Assembly: GCA_002365175.1 (NCBI GenBank)
Contig: DEZK01000006.1
Coordinates: 51,538 to 115,537, forward strand
DNA length: 64,000 nucleotides
Reading direction: 5' to 3'
Origin: Raskinella chloraquaticus (SeqCode)
GTDB taxonomy: Bacteria; Pseudomonadota; Alphaproteobacteria; Rhizobiales; UBA4765
The position numbers were made by a program, and so were the translations under genes. Below the pieces are notes generated by a model. The model searched no databases. It was not told the origin of the DNA and was given only the letters and a program-made list of their open reading frames with translations. Within the stretch, counting starts at the first letter, position 1. Every line of letters starts with the position of its first letter. Of the stretch, positions 17,735-26,671 are shown one piece after another.

Positions 17735-20244
17735 TGCGTCTGCCTCCATCCCGGAGGGCGACTGATAGGTCTGGGCTTTCGAACAGCGCGCAATGGCTTG
17801 CGGCGGTGGCGGGAGCTTTGCGGCCTACCAGCATGACGCGCTTGGCCGTGCTTTCGTTCCTTTTTCTAGGTGTCGTCGGCCTCCCGTCCGCCAATGCACA
17901 GATCACCAAACTGCCGGGCAGCAGCGCGGGAAAGCCGAACGGGCAATTGCTGCTGCAGGCCGACCAGCTGGTCTACGACAACGATCGCCAGATCGTGACT
18001 GCTGAAGGTTCCGTCCAGATTTTTTATAACGGCACCACAGTTCTTGCCAAGAAAGTGATCTATAACCGCCAGACGCGGCGCCTGATTGCCGAAGGCGGGG
18101 TGCGGATCACGGAAGCGAATGGCAGCGTCACGAATGCGGAGTCGGCCGACCTGACTGATGATCTGCGCGACGGCTTTGTCCGCTCGATCAGCCAGCAGCG
18201 CACTGCAGATCGCACCCGCCTGACGGCCGAATCAGGTGAGCGAACCGCAAACGACGTCACCATTTTCACCCGCGGCACATATACTGCTTGCGAGGCGTGC
18301 AAAGAAAACCCCGAGCGGCCGCCCTTGTGGCAGGTGCGTGCCACCAGGGTTATCCACAAGGAGCAGGAACAGACGATCTACTACGAGGATGCGTTCATCG
18401 AGTTTTTTGGCGTGCCGATCGCCTACGTTCCCTATCTGTGGAGCCCGGATGGCACCGTCAAGCGCGCCTCTGGCTTCCTCCTGCCCCATTATGCGCAAAA
18501 CAGCCGTATCGGCCCGGGCGGCGGCGTCTCGTACTATCTGGCATTGTCACCCTTTGCCGACATCACCGTATCGCCGACCTATTACAGCGATCAAGGCGTC
18601 CACCTGAACGGTGTCTGGCGCCAGGCCCTGCCAAATGGCCAGTTTACGGTCAAACTCGGAGGGATAATCCAGCAGAACCCCAATAATGTCGGCACTGGCT
18701 TTACCGGCAACGATCCCGGTGCGCGACGCGAACGCGGGGGCGTCGAATCGACAGGCGAGCTGCTTCTGTCAGATAAATGGAAACTCGGCTGGGATGTCGC
18801 TGGCGCCTCCGACACACGCTATTTCCGCGATTTCGGCCTTGAATCGACGGCCAAGACGGAACGAATTTCAACCGTGTTCGTGCAGGGCAAGGGTGATCGC
18901 TCCTTCTTCGATTTACGCACCTACCAGATCAGGACCTACATCGAGAACGCGCCATTTAACGATTCGCAGTCCTATCAGCCGACAGTCGGACCGCTCATCG
19001 ATTACAATACGGCCTTCGCCGATCCGATCCTCGGGGGTGAATTTCGTTTCAACGCCAATACAACCACGGTTTTCCGCGACAACGCTCTTGCGTTTCGCTT
19101 TATCGACCCGCTGACGAACCAGACGCAGCGCTTTCTCAGTCAGGGATTTGCCGGCGATTATTCACGCGTCTCCGTAGACGCGCAGTGGCGCAAGAGTTTC
19201 ACCGATCCGCTCGGGCAGCGCTGGACGCCGTTCTTCCGGCTGCGCGGCGATGTCTACAGCGCAAATGCGCGAAATATACAAATTGCAACCGTGGATGTTG
19301 GCGGCACGACCAACGGCGCCACGAGCTTTCTGTCGGCGACAACCATCGAGCCGGGCTTGTTTGACCGCAATGGCGAAGTCGGTTTTCGTGGCCTGCCGAC
19401 CATCGGCCTTGAATATCGCTACCCCTTCATCGCCGCAGCCGAAGATGCATCGCATCTGATCGAACCCATCGCCCAGATCATCGTCCGGCCAAACGAGCAA
19501 TCGATCGGGCGCCTGCCCAATGAAGATGCGCAGAGCCTGGTGTTTGACGATACAAACCTGTTTTCTCTCAACAAGTTTTCCGGCTACGACCGGCTGGAAG
19601 GTGGCACGCGCTCAAATGTTGGCGTGCAATACACCTATCGCTCCTATTCCGGCTTCCTGGCCAGTTTCCTGTTTGGACAGTCCTATCAGTTGAGCGGGCT
19701 GAACTCATTTTCGCGTGGCGCTGTTGATCTGGCCGGCGCCGGTCTCGAATCGGGATTGCAGACCGCACGCTCTGATTATGTTGCCGCAGTCCGTATCCAG
19801 CCCTCGATATATGGTGATATCAGCGCGCGTTTCCGGTTTGACCAGCAGACATTCGGGCTGCGACGCCTTGAACTGGTTGGGACATTGTACGGCGGGCCGC
19901 TTTTCCTGACGACCGGCTACACCTATATCGCCGCCCAGCCGAATGTCGGCTTTTTCAATGATCGCGAAGCCGTCACGGCAGCCATCAGTTACAAACTGGA
20001 CGATAACTGGTCGATTTCGGCAAACGGCAATTATTCCTTGCGCAATTCCACCAATGCGTCGGGGTGGATCAGCAATGGGCTTGGTTTGCGATACGCTGAT
20101 GAGTGTTTTGTGTTCAGCGTCGATTATTTGCAGATTTACGCGGGCTTTGGCGATATTCAGCCACAAAGACGTGTAACGGCTCGGATTACCCTGCGCACTT
20201 TGGGCGAAGTTTCGATCCATGGCGGTCTGGGCAGTACGCCTTAA
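17734..20244 (+). CDS. lptD: LPS-assembly outer membrane protein LptD
   Basis: LptD is the outer-membrane beta-barrel that inserts LPS into the outer leaflet. From the ATG overlapping the lptG stop (preceded by AGGAGG) it has 836 residues. A hydrophobic signal core (LAVLSFLFLGVVGL) lies at about 38-51, after an unusually long polar leader; an ATG at 17833 would give a conventional signal but has a weaker ribosome site. Next come an LptA-like jellyroll (about 75-190) and the barrel. Cysteines in TACEACKEN (about 187 and 190) and in ADECFVF (about 790) can form the disulfides needed for LptD maturation. SurA, its usual chaperone, is encoded next. Confidence 0.95.
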   Translation: MRLPPSRRATDRSGLSNSAQWLAAVAGALRPTSMTRLAVLSFLFLGVVGLPSANAQITKLPGSSAGKPNGQLLLQADQLVYDNDRQIVTAEGSVQIFYNGTTVLAKKVIYNRQTRRLIAEGGVRITEANGSVTNAESADLTDDLRDGFVRSISQQRTADRTRLTAESGERTANDVTIFTRGTYTACEACKENPERPPLWQVRATRVIHKEQEQTIYYEDAFIEFFGVPIAYVPYLWSPDGTVKRASGFLLPHYAQNSRIGPGGGVSYYLALSPFADITVSPTYYSDQGVHLNGVWRQALPNGQFTVKLGGIIQQNPNNVGTGFTGNDPGARRERGGVESTGELLLSDKWKLGWDVAGASDTRYFRDFGLESTAKTERISTVFVQGKGDRSFFDLRTYQIRTYIENAPFNDSQSYQPTVGPLIDYNTAFADPILGGEFRFNANTTTVFRDNALAFRFIDPLTNQTQRFLSQGFAGDYSRVSVDAQWRKSFTDPLGQRWTPFFRLRGDVYSANARNIQIATVDVGGTTNGATSFLSATTIEPGLFDRNGEVGFRGLPTIGLEYRYPFIAAAEDASHLIEPIAQIIVRPNEQSIGRLPNEDAQSLVFDDTNLFSLNKFSGYDRLEGGTRSNVGVQYTYRSYSGFLASFLFGQSYQLSGLNSFSRGAVDLAGAGLESGLQTARSDYVAAVRIQPSIYGDISARFRFDQQTFGLRRLELVGTLYGGPLFLTTGYTYIAAQPNVGFFNDREAVTAAISYKLDDNWSISANGNYSLRNSTNASGWISNGLGLRYADECFVFSVDYLQIYAGFGDIQPQRRVTARITLRTLGEVSIHGGLGSTP

Positions 20245-20299
20245 AGGCATAATGACGGATAGCAGCAAAATGAGCGATAGAACGAGGCTAGGAGACAAG

Positions 20300-21274
20300 G
20301 TGACGATTGTCATGGCGCGCCAACCGGCTTCGGTCAAACCGCGCAGCAATGGTGATATGTCATCGCCGCTCGAATCGCTGGTGTTAGCCGGCGTGGTCTT
20401 TGTCTGCCTTCTCCTTTGTGCCACTCCCTCTGTTGCCCAGGGCATTGTTGTCGTCGTCAACGGTCAGCTGATCACGCAAAACGACGTGACCAACCGGCTG
20501 CGGCTGTTGGCGCTGACCAATGGTGGCAAGGCCGCACCGCGCGAAACCGCCCTTGATGAGTTGATCGATGAGCGCCTCAAACTACAGGAAGCGCGCAAGC
20601 TGAGGATCACCATCGACGAGAGCCAGGTTGATCGTGCGTTTGCCTCCATTGCCGAGCGCACCAAATTGTCAGTGGATCAACTGCGTCAGGCTCTGAAGTC
20701 GAGGGGCGTCAATCCTTCAACGCTGCGCGACCGTCTGCGCGGTGATATCGCCTGGCAGCTGGTTGTCCAGCAACGCGGTCAGCGCGCCATCAACATTCGC
20801 GATCAGGATATCGTCGACGCGTTGAAAAAACGCGGCCAGGACCCCGAGAATATCCGTAGCGTCGAATATACGATGGCGCAGATCGTTGTATTTTCAAAGG
20901 GCGAGTCACCGGCCCGCCGCAAGGAAGCCGATGCGATCCGCGCCTCGGTCAAGTCATGCGACAATCTGGCAGAACAACTGCGTCGCGCCCGTGAAGCAGC
21001 CGTTCGCAGCACTATTCGCCGCAGCAGTGCTGACCTTCCTCCGCCGATCCGGCTGGTGCTGGAGAAGACGCCGATCAACGGCTCCACCGAAGTACAGACG
21101 AGCCCGCTGGGCTATGAATTCTACATGCTGTGCGACAAGCAGGAGATCCCGGGCCGTGACGCGGCCCAGGCCCAGATCCGCAGCGAACTGGTCGAGCTTG
21201 AACTTGAGCAGGCATCACGCCGCCTCCTGCGCGATGCCCGTCAGGCCGCCGTCATCGACAATCGCGAGAAATGA
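20300..21274 (+). CDS. surA: SurA-like periplasmic chaperone
   Basis: SurA escorts outer-membrane proteins such as LptD through the periplasm. The SurA_N chaperone domain runs from VNGQLITQNDVTNRL (about residue 50) to about 160. The following parvulin-like region is degenerate: the GDLGW-type motif is absent, so prolyl isomerase activity is unlikely. A membrane/signal segment (LVLAGVVFVCLLLCATPSVAQ) lies at about 25-45. I prefer the GTG at 20300, which has AGGAGACAAG just upstream; in-frame ATGs also exist at 20219 (inside lptD), 20252 and 20312. The stop overlaps the pdxA ATG. Confidence 0.86.
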   Translation: MTIVMARQPASVKPRSNGDMSSPLESLVLAGVVFVCLLLCATPSVAQGIVVVVNGQLITQNDVTNRLRLLALTNGGKAAPRETALDELIDERLKLQEARKLRITIDESQVDRAFASIAERTKLSVDQLRQALKSRGVNPSTLRDRLRGDIAWQLVVQQRGQRAINIRDQDIVDALKKRGQDPENIRSVEYTMAQIVVFSKGESPARRKEADAIRASVKSCDNLAEQLRRAREAAVRSTIRRSSADLPPPIRLVLEKTPINGSTEVQTSPLGYEFYMLCDKQEIPGRDAAQAQIRSELVELELEQASRRLLRDARQAAVIDNREK

Positions 21275-22272
21275 GCGTTCTCGCCCTGACGATGGGCGAA
21301 CCGGGCGGCATTGGTCCTGAGTTGGCGTTGCGCGCCTGGCAGGCCTTGCGCCATCGGCCGGATTGCGCTTTCGCGCTCATCGCCTCAAGCGACATTGTCG
21401 CCGCCCGCAATCGCGATTTTTGCCTCGATGTTCCCCTTGTTCATAGCGACTTTGTCAACGCCGCCCGCCATTTCGCAGCGGCATTGCCGATTATCGCGCT
21501 GGACGAACATGTCACCGATCATCCCGGGCAGGCGCTGGCTGAAAATGCACCGGCGGTTATCGCATCCATACGGCAGGCCGTGGCGGCTGTAACCGGCGCG
21601 ATGGCACGTGCCGTCATCACCAATCCCATTCAGAAATCATCGCTTTATGCCGCCGGATTTTCCTACCCCGGCCATACCGAATTCCTGGGCGCGCTGGCCG
21701 CTGAGGCAGGTGCGCGCGATGTCTATCCGGTGATGATGCTCGCGTGCCGCGAGTTGCGCGTCGTGCCCGTCACCGTTCATATTGCCCTCAACGCAGTGTC
21801 GACAGCGCTCAAGGCCGACACAATCGTGCGCGTCGGGCGCATCGTTGCGGCGAGCCTGTCAGAGCTTTTTTCGATCAATGCGCCACGGCTCGCAATCGCC
21901 GGGCTCAATCCCCATGCGGGTGAGGATGGCAGCATGGGCAGCGAGGATCAGACCATCATCGCTCCCGCCATCGCCAGGCTTCGTGAACTGGGTATCGATG
22001 CGCGCGGCCCGCTGCCAGCAGACACCATGTTCCATGCCACCGCCCGCCGCACATATGATGCCGCGCTCTGCATGTATCACGACCAGGCTCTGATACCGGT
22101 GAAGACGCTCGCCTTCGACGAAGCCGTGAACGTCACGCTCGGCCTGCCCTTCGTGCGCACCTCGCCTGACCACGGTACCGCCCTCGACATCGCGACGGCA
22201 GGTACGGCGCGGCCCGACAGCCTGATCGCTGCCATCGAACTGGCCGCCTCCCTCACAGGCAAGCGAGCGTAA
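21271..22272 (+). CDS. pdxA: 4-hydroxythreonine-4-phosphate dehydrogenase
   Basis: PdxA oxidises 4-phosphohydroxy-L-threonine in the DXP-dependent pyridoxal phosphate pathway. The 333-residue length fits. The start TMGEPGGIGPEL and the three metal-binding histidines in YPGHTEFLG (His135), GLNPHAGE and MYHDQALIP are present. It overlaps surA by 4 nt and ksgA by 1 nt (TAATG), reproducing the conserved surA-pdxA-ksgA arrangement. Confidence 0.96.
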   Translation: MSVLALTMGEPGGIGPELALRAWQALRHRPDCAFALIASSDIVAARNRDFCLDVPLVHSDFVNAARHFAAALPIIALDEHVTDHPGQALAENAPAVIASIRQAVAAVTGAMARAVITNPIQKSSLYAAGFSYPGHTEFLGALAAEAGARDVYPVMMLACRELRVVPVTVHIALNAVSTALKADTIVRVGRIVAASLSELFSINAPRLAIAGLNPHAGEDGSMGSEDQTIIAPAIARLRELGIDARGPLPADTMFHATARRTYDAALCMYHDQALIPVKTLAFDEAVNVTLGLPFVRTSPDHGTALDIATAGTARPDSLIAAIELAASLTGKRA

Positions 22273-23132
22273 TGTCGGCGATCGATGATCTGCCGCCGCT
22301 GCGCGATATCGTTGCGCGCTTCGATCTGTCGGCCCGAAAAGCCCTTGGCCAGAACTTCCTGTTTGATCTCAATCTGACGTCACGCATCGCCCGCGCCGCC
22401 GGCCCGCTTGATGGCATCACCATTGTCGAAATTGGCCCCGGTCCGGGCGGGCTGACGCGGGCGTTGCTGGCTGCAGGTGCTGAACGCGTGATCGCCGTTG
22501 AACGTGACCAGCGCTGCCTGCCGGCCCTTGAGATGATCGCCAGCCGCTATCCCGGGCGCCTCGACGTCATTCACGGCGATGCCTTGCAGATCGATCTGGC
22601 GCCCCGCCTCGCAGGTTCGCCGGCGCGGATTATCGCTAACCTGCCCTATAATATCGCCTCCGCCCTGCTTGTATCCTGGCTGACGGTCGAACCCTGGCCG
22701 CCGTGGTTTTCAAGCCTGACGCTCATGTTCCAGCGCGAGGTCGCGGACCGCTTGTATGCTGCGCCTGGAACATCCGACTATGGGCGCCTGTCGATCCTCA
22801 CCCAATGGCGCTGCACTGGCGGCCGCCTCTTCGACGTCGCCCCGACGGCCTTCGTGCCGCCGCCCAAGGTCACTTCGAGCGTCGTGCATCTGGTGCCGCG
22901 CCCGAACCCTGAGGATTGCGACCGCCGATCGCTCGAGCGCCTCACACAGGCAACATTCAGCCAGCGCCGGAAAATGTTGCGCTCATCGTTACGGCAATTG
23001 ATCGAAACACCGGAAAACCTGCTGGCAGAGCTGGAGATTGATCCGACGCGCCGGGCGGAGACCCTGACGGTCGCCGATTTCATCCGCCTCGCGAACCGCC
23101 TTCCCCGCCAGCCGGCGACCCTTGCGCTGTGA
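22272..23132 (+). CDS. rsmA: 16S rRNA (adenine1518-N6/adenine1519-N6)-dimethyltransferase
   Basis: RsmA (KsgA) dimethylates two adjacent adenines in helix 45 of 16S rRNA during 30S maturation. The 286-residue protein has GQNFLFDLNLTSRI, the SAM-binding VEIGPGPGGLTRALL (about 54-68) and the catalytic NLPYNIASALL (about 122-132). The C-terminal TFSQRRKMLRSSL also fits. It ends the lptF-to-ksgA run; the next gene begins 49 nt later with its own start. Confidence 0.96.
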   Translation: MSAIDDLPPLRDIVARFDLSARKALGQNFLFDLNLTSRIARAAGPLDGITIVEIGPGPGGLTRALLAAGAERVIAVERDQRCLPALEMIASRYPGRLDVIHGDALQIDLAPRLAGSPARIIANLPYNIASALLVSWLTVEPWPPWFSSLTLMFQREVADRLYAAPGTSDYGRLSILTQWRCTGGRLFDVAPTAFVPPPKVTSSVVHLVPRPNPEDCDRRSLERLTQATFSQRRKMLRSSLRQLIETPENLLAELEIDPTRRAETLTVADFIRLANRLPRQPATLAL

Positions 23133-23181
23133 GGGCGCGCGGGCCATCTGATGGTGAGCCCTCCAGCGAGAGAAATGTCCG

Positions 23182-23670
23182 ATGATGTCAGATCCACCAA
23201 TCACCCTATCGCCCGTGACGATGCCTCAATCGGCTGAAGATCGCCGCCTTTACGAATGGATCCTGACGCGTCGCTCGCTGGCATTTTTCATCGACGCGAT
23301 GTTCATCATGCTTTTTACCGTATCCGGCTACGTCCTGGTTCTGTTGCTCGGCCTGGTGACCTTTGGTCTGACCTGGCTTTTTCTCGGTCTGGTATTTCCT
23401 GTTGTGGCACTCGGCTATTACGCGCTGACGCTGGGTGTCCGCGGATCGACACCGGGCATGGGCGCCGTCGGTGTGCGGCTGATATCGTCCACCGGCACGC
23501 CGATTGGCGCGCTCCCGGCGATGGGGCACGCCATACTGTTCTGGATTTCCGTCGTCATCCTGACGCCGCTCGCGTTACTTGTCTGCTTTTTCAACGGGCG
23601 CGGCCGCTTGCTGCATGACATGGCGCTCGATTGTACGCTGGTGAACGATCTTTCGCGCGCGCGCCCCTGA
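23182..23670 (+). CDS. RDD domain membrane protein
   Basis: This 162-residue protein has an RDD-like start: RRSLAFFIDAMFIM around residues 31-44 leads into the first membrane span. Two or three more spans follow (about 48-68, 70-90 and 120-140), with the conserved GSTPGMGAVGVRL between them. RDD proteins are small membrane proteins of mostly unknown role, some linked to ion exchange. It may share a transcript with ksgA or with the transferase gene downstream. The function is not assignable from sequence. Confidence 0.82.
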   Translation: MMSDPPITLSPVTMPQSAEDRRLYEWILTRRSLAFFIDAMFIMLFTVSGYVLVLLLGLVTFGLTWLFLGLVFPVVALGYYALTLGVRGSTPGMGAVGVRLISSTGTPIGALPAMGHAILFWISVVILTPLALLVCFFNGRGRLLHDMALDCTLVNDLSRARP

Positions 23671-23793
23671 TCGCGGTTTTTCTTTAGCTCATCACTTTCG
23701 TGTCGCACGACATTACAGGCGGCGGCCTGCCCCTTTCTTTCGCCACGGCGTTGCGGTTATGCTGGAGCCTCCGCTTCGATGATTTGCAGATCC

Positions 23794-24552
23794 GTGACCC
23801 AGCACAGCCGCGATACGCCCCAATTCTATCTGACGGCCCCTTCCCCCTGCCCTTATTTGCCCGGGCGGCAGGAACGGAAAGTCTTTACCCATCTGGTGGG
23901 TGATCGCGCGCCCCAGCTCAACGACGTGTTGACGCAAGGCGGCTTCCGCCGCTCGCAAAACATCGCCTATCGCCCTGCTTGCGAAAATTGTCGCGCCTGC
24001 GTGTCAACGCGGGTTGTGGCACGCAATTTCGTACTGATGCGCCCCTTCAGGCGCATTTTGCGCGCAAACACCGATGTCATCGTCAACGAAATACCCGCTC
24101 ACCCCACCAGCGAGCAGTATGCGTTGTTTCGATCCTACCTCGATCATCGCCATTCGGAAGGTGGCATGGCCGATATGAGCGTTCTCGATTACGGATTGAT
24201 GATCGAGGATACACATGTTGAAACCCTGCTGATCGAATATCGCCTGCCCGCAACGCAGGCCGGCCAGCCGGGCGAACTGATCGGCTGCGCGCTGACCGAC
24301 GTCCTTAGCGACGGTCTGTCGATGGTTTATTCGTTCTATGATGCCGAAAATTGCGCTCACCGCTCGCTCGGCACCTTCATGGTGCTTGATCATATCGCCC
24401 GCACACGTCGCTTGGCCCTGCCCTATCTTTATCTCGGCTATTGGGTCGAAGGCTCCCGCAAGATGGCCTACAAGGCGCGGTTCGCGCCCCAGGAGCATCT
24501 GGGTTCATCGGGGTGGACAACCCATCGCAAAACGACCGGCAATCGCTCCTGA
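23794..24552 (+). CDS. bpt: Aspartate/glutamate leucyltransferase (Bpt)
   Basis: Bpt adds leucine from Leu-tRNA to proteins with N-terminal Asp or Glu, marking them for ClpS/ClpAP in the N-degron pathway. The family start TQHSRDTPQFYLT follows a GTG at 23794, so I place the start there (252 residues); an ATG 15 nt upstream is possible. The N-terminal YRPACENCRACVSTR cysteine motif and the C-terminal YLGYWVEGSRKMAYKARF region are both typical. Its stop is 6 nt from the end of the convergent anmK. Confidence 0.93.
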   Translation: MTQHSRDTPQFYLTAPSPCPYLPGRQERKVFTHLVGDRAPQLNDVLTQGGFRRSQNIAYRPACENCRACVSTRVVARNFVLMRPFRRILRANTDVIVNEIPAHPTSEQYALFRSYLDHRHSEGGMADMSVLDYGLMIEDTHVETLLIEYRLPATQAGQPGELIGCALTDVLSDGLSMVYSFYDAENCAHRSLGTFMVLDHIARTRRLALPYLYLGYWVEGSRKMAYKARFAPQEHLGSSGWTTHRKTTGNRS

Positions 24553-24558
24553 CCCGCT

Positions 24559-25671
24559 TCAGCGCGTTGCGAGAATGCCGCCCGTCACCGGGCGCGCGAC
24601 ACCGGTGGTTGAGGGAAAGGTCAGCGCCATCCCTCGTTTCGAGCGCACCGCGAGATAGGCAAACGCCTGCGCCTCAAGCGCGTGCGTCGACCAGCCCATC
24701 GCATCGGCTGTCACCGGCAACAGGCCGAAGGCGTCCGCCAGCATCCTCACCAGGGTCGGATTGAACGCGCCCCCGCCGGCAATGATCAGTGATTTTGGCT
24801 TTTCCGGCAGAAAACGCAGGATCAACGCCGCCGCCTGTGCCGTAAAGGCGCTCAGCGTCGCCGCCCCGTCGGCGGTTGTGAGCGAGGCCACCGGATCACG
24901 ACTGAAATCATGACGATCAAGTGATTTTGGCGGCTTCTGATCAAAGAACGGATGCGCGAGAAGGGCCTTGAGCACTGCCGCGTCAACCCGTCCCGAAGCC
25001 GCCATCAGGCCGTCGCGGTCAATCGCCGTCCCGCTACGCTCCAGCATAAAATCATCGATCAGGGCATTTCCGGGCCCGATATCACACGCAACAGGCGGCG
25101 CCTCGTCTGCGACGAGATAAGTGATGTTCGCCACGCCGCCAATGTTCATGACAATGACGGGATAGGTGACCTTGCTTGAGCGGCATAATGCCTGATGAAA
25201 GACTGGCACCAGCGGCGCACCCTGCCCGCCGCGCTCCATGTCGTTTGCGCGAAAATCATAGACGACATCAATGCCGATCTGTCGCGATAACACCGCGCCA
25301 TCGCCGATCTGGATCGTTAGCCCGTCCTGCGGGCGATGCAGAACGGTCTGCCCATGAAAGCCGACAAGCTCGATATCGCCGGGCGCCAGCCCTTCCTTGG
25401 TCATAAAACTGATGACGGCCTGGGCATGGACGTCCGTCACCATCGCTTCCGCCTGTGCCAGACGATCGGGCCGCACATGGCGGTTGCGCAGCGGCTGCGC
25501 GGCAACAATTGCCTCACGCAGAAGATCACGTTGATCTGGCGAATAGGCGTGAAACGAATGCCCGCCTGCTTCGACGATCCCTCCACCATCGGTCCTGATC
25601 ACCGCCACGTCGACACCATCCATCGAGGTGCCCGACATCAGGCCAAGCGCTGTAAGCATTTTGTTAGTCAT
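24559..25671 (-). CDS. anmK: Anhydro-N-acetylmuramic acid kinase
   Basis: AnmK hydrolyses the anhydro ring of 1,6-anhydroMurNAc and phosphorylates it in cell-wall recycling. The 370-residue protein carries the ATP-binding start LGLMSGTSMDGVD (about 8-20), the catalytic-Asp region ACDIGPGNALIDD and the adenosine-binding LIIAGGGAFNPTLV. It is divergent from the tyrS side, as in related alphaproteobacteria, but here a small secreted-protein gene lies between. Confidence 0.95.
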   Translation of the reverse strand: MTNKMLTALGLMSGTSMDGVDVAVIRTDGGGIVEAGGHSFHAYSPDQRDLLREAIVAAQPLRNRHVRPDRLAQAEAMVTDVHAQAVISFMTKEGLAPGDIELVGFHGQTVLHRPQDGLTIQIGDGAVLSRQIGIDVVYDFRANDMERGGQGAPLVPVFHQALCRSSKVTYPVIVMNIGGVANITYLVADEAPPVACDIGPGNALIDDFMLERSGTAIDRDGLMAASGRVDAAVLKALLAHPFFDQKPPKSLDRHDFSRDPVASLTTADGAATLSAFTAQAAALILRFLPEKPKSLIIAGGGAFNPTLVRMLADAFGLLPVTADAMGWSTHALEAQAFAYLAVRSKRGMALTFPSTTGVARPVTGGILATR

Positions 25672-25800
25672 AGCTCAGGAATTTCTTTCAATTCGTTGTT
25701 ATCAGAAAGCATTAATCATCGCCGGTAAGTGATCATCAACGTTCTACGGCAACAATACGAGTGCAAAAAGACTGCAACAGGGGATAGGGGAAAAACATGA

Positions 25801-25959
25801 CGAACACAACGACCTGCAAGACACAAGACATCAGTATTTATTCGTAATTTTTCATTTGTTGTAATCGCCTTGTCAACAATAGCCGTTGCAACGATTTCTG
25901 TTGCCGGTTTGGCTCCGGTGGAAGCCGCAACGATGGAGAAGACCAATGTCATCAGCTAA
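25801..25959 (+). pseudogene. Degenerate partial copy of the downstream signal-peptide region
   Basis: An open frame with no usable start in its first part encodes a hydrophobic stretch ending AGLAPVEAATM and stops at 25957-25959. The next gene encodes a closely similar segment ending AELAPVEASMM, and the DNA is similar too (TTGGCTCC, then GT, then a GAGGC/GAAGC block). The frame overlaps the first 14 nt of the real gene in another phase. It looks like a remnant of a tandem duplication that kept only the signal region. It could alternatively be an upstream leader frame using a rare start. Confidence 0.4.
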
Positions 25960-26482
25960 AAACGCCTCTCTCTCAGCATCAGCCCGTCGTCTTATGCAGG
26001 GCTTGTGCGGTTTGGCCGCCATCGCTGTCACGACGGTCACCGTCGCTGAGTTGGCTCCCGTCGAGGCATCCATGATGCGGCCTGCATTTTTTGCCGGCAA
26101 ATGGGCTGCCGACAGCCAGATGTGTAACAGCGCCAGCGCCTACGTCGAGCTGATGCCGAACCGTTTCAAATATGCCAGCGCCGTCAACAAGATGACCGGC
26201 AAGATTACGTACCATCAGTCGAAGGCCAATGTGGTCGAAGTGGGCATCAACGACCCCGCTCTGGTCGCAAAAATCACTCTGGTGCGTGAAGCCGACGATT
26301 CTCTGGCGCTCGAGGCATCGCACATCGCCATGCGCGATCTGAGCGATGCCGAATGGAAACGCCTGACGCGCATGTCGAACGGCATGATCACCCGTGCATC
26401 GGTCGAAAGCAAAATGGCGCATTTCAAGGCCGAGATGGCGAGCTATCCCACCCGCATCGTCCGCTGCTCAGCCAAGGCGTAA
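25946..26482 (+). CDS. Small secreted protein of unknown function
   Basis: This 178-residue protein starts after GGAGAAGACCA. An N-terminal stretch with Arg at about 14-15 followed by a hydrophobic core (GLAAIAVTTVTVAELAPVEA) looks like a Sec signal cleaved near residue 42. The mature part has two cysteines, one in QMCNSAS and one near the C-terminus (VRCSA), which could pair. No family is recognised. It ends at a good terminator and is flanked by divergent anmK and by tyrS. Confidence 0.72.
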   Translation: MSSAKNASLSASARRLMQGLCGLAAIAVTTVTVAELAPVEASMMRPAFFAGKWAADSQMCNSASAYVELMPNRFKYASAVNKMTGKITYHQSKANVVEVGINDPALVAKITLVREADDSLALEASHIAMRDLSDAEWKRLTRMSNGMITRASVESKMAHFKAEMASYPTRIVRCSAKA

Positions 26483-26514
26483 CGATCCCTCCGACCATCT
26501 GCCCAGCTTCAATG

Positions 26515-26542
26515 CGCGGCGTGTCCTCACACGCCGCGTTTT
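26515..26542 (+). terminator. Rho-independent terminator after the secreted-protein gene
   Basis: A 9-bp perfect stem (CGCGGCGTG with CACGCCGCG), 6-nt loop and TTTT follow the stop at 26482. It separates this gene from tyrS, which therefore needs its own promoter in the 130 nt that remain. Confidence 0.8.
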
Positions 26543-26671
26543 GCTGCGCTGTTTAACGCGCGCATGCAGGCTTCGACCATCTGCGATCCCGAACGGAACG
26601 CCGACAAAATCAATATCCAAACTGCGCGGTTATGCGTTATATCGAAGCCCCCATCGAGCGAAGTATCAAAT

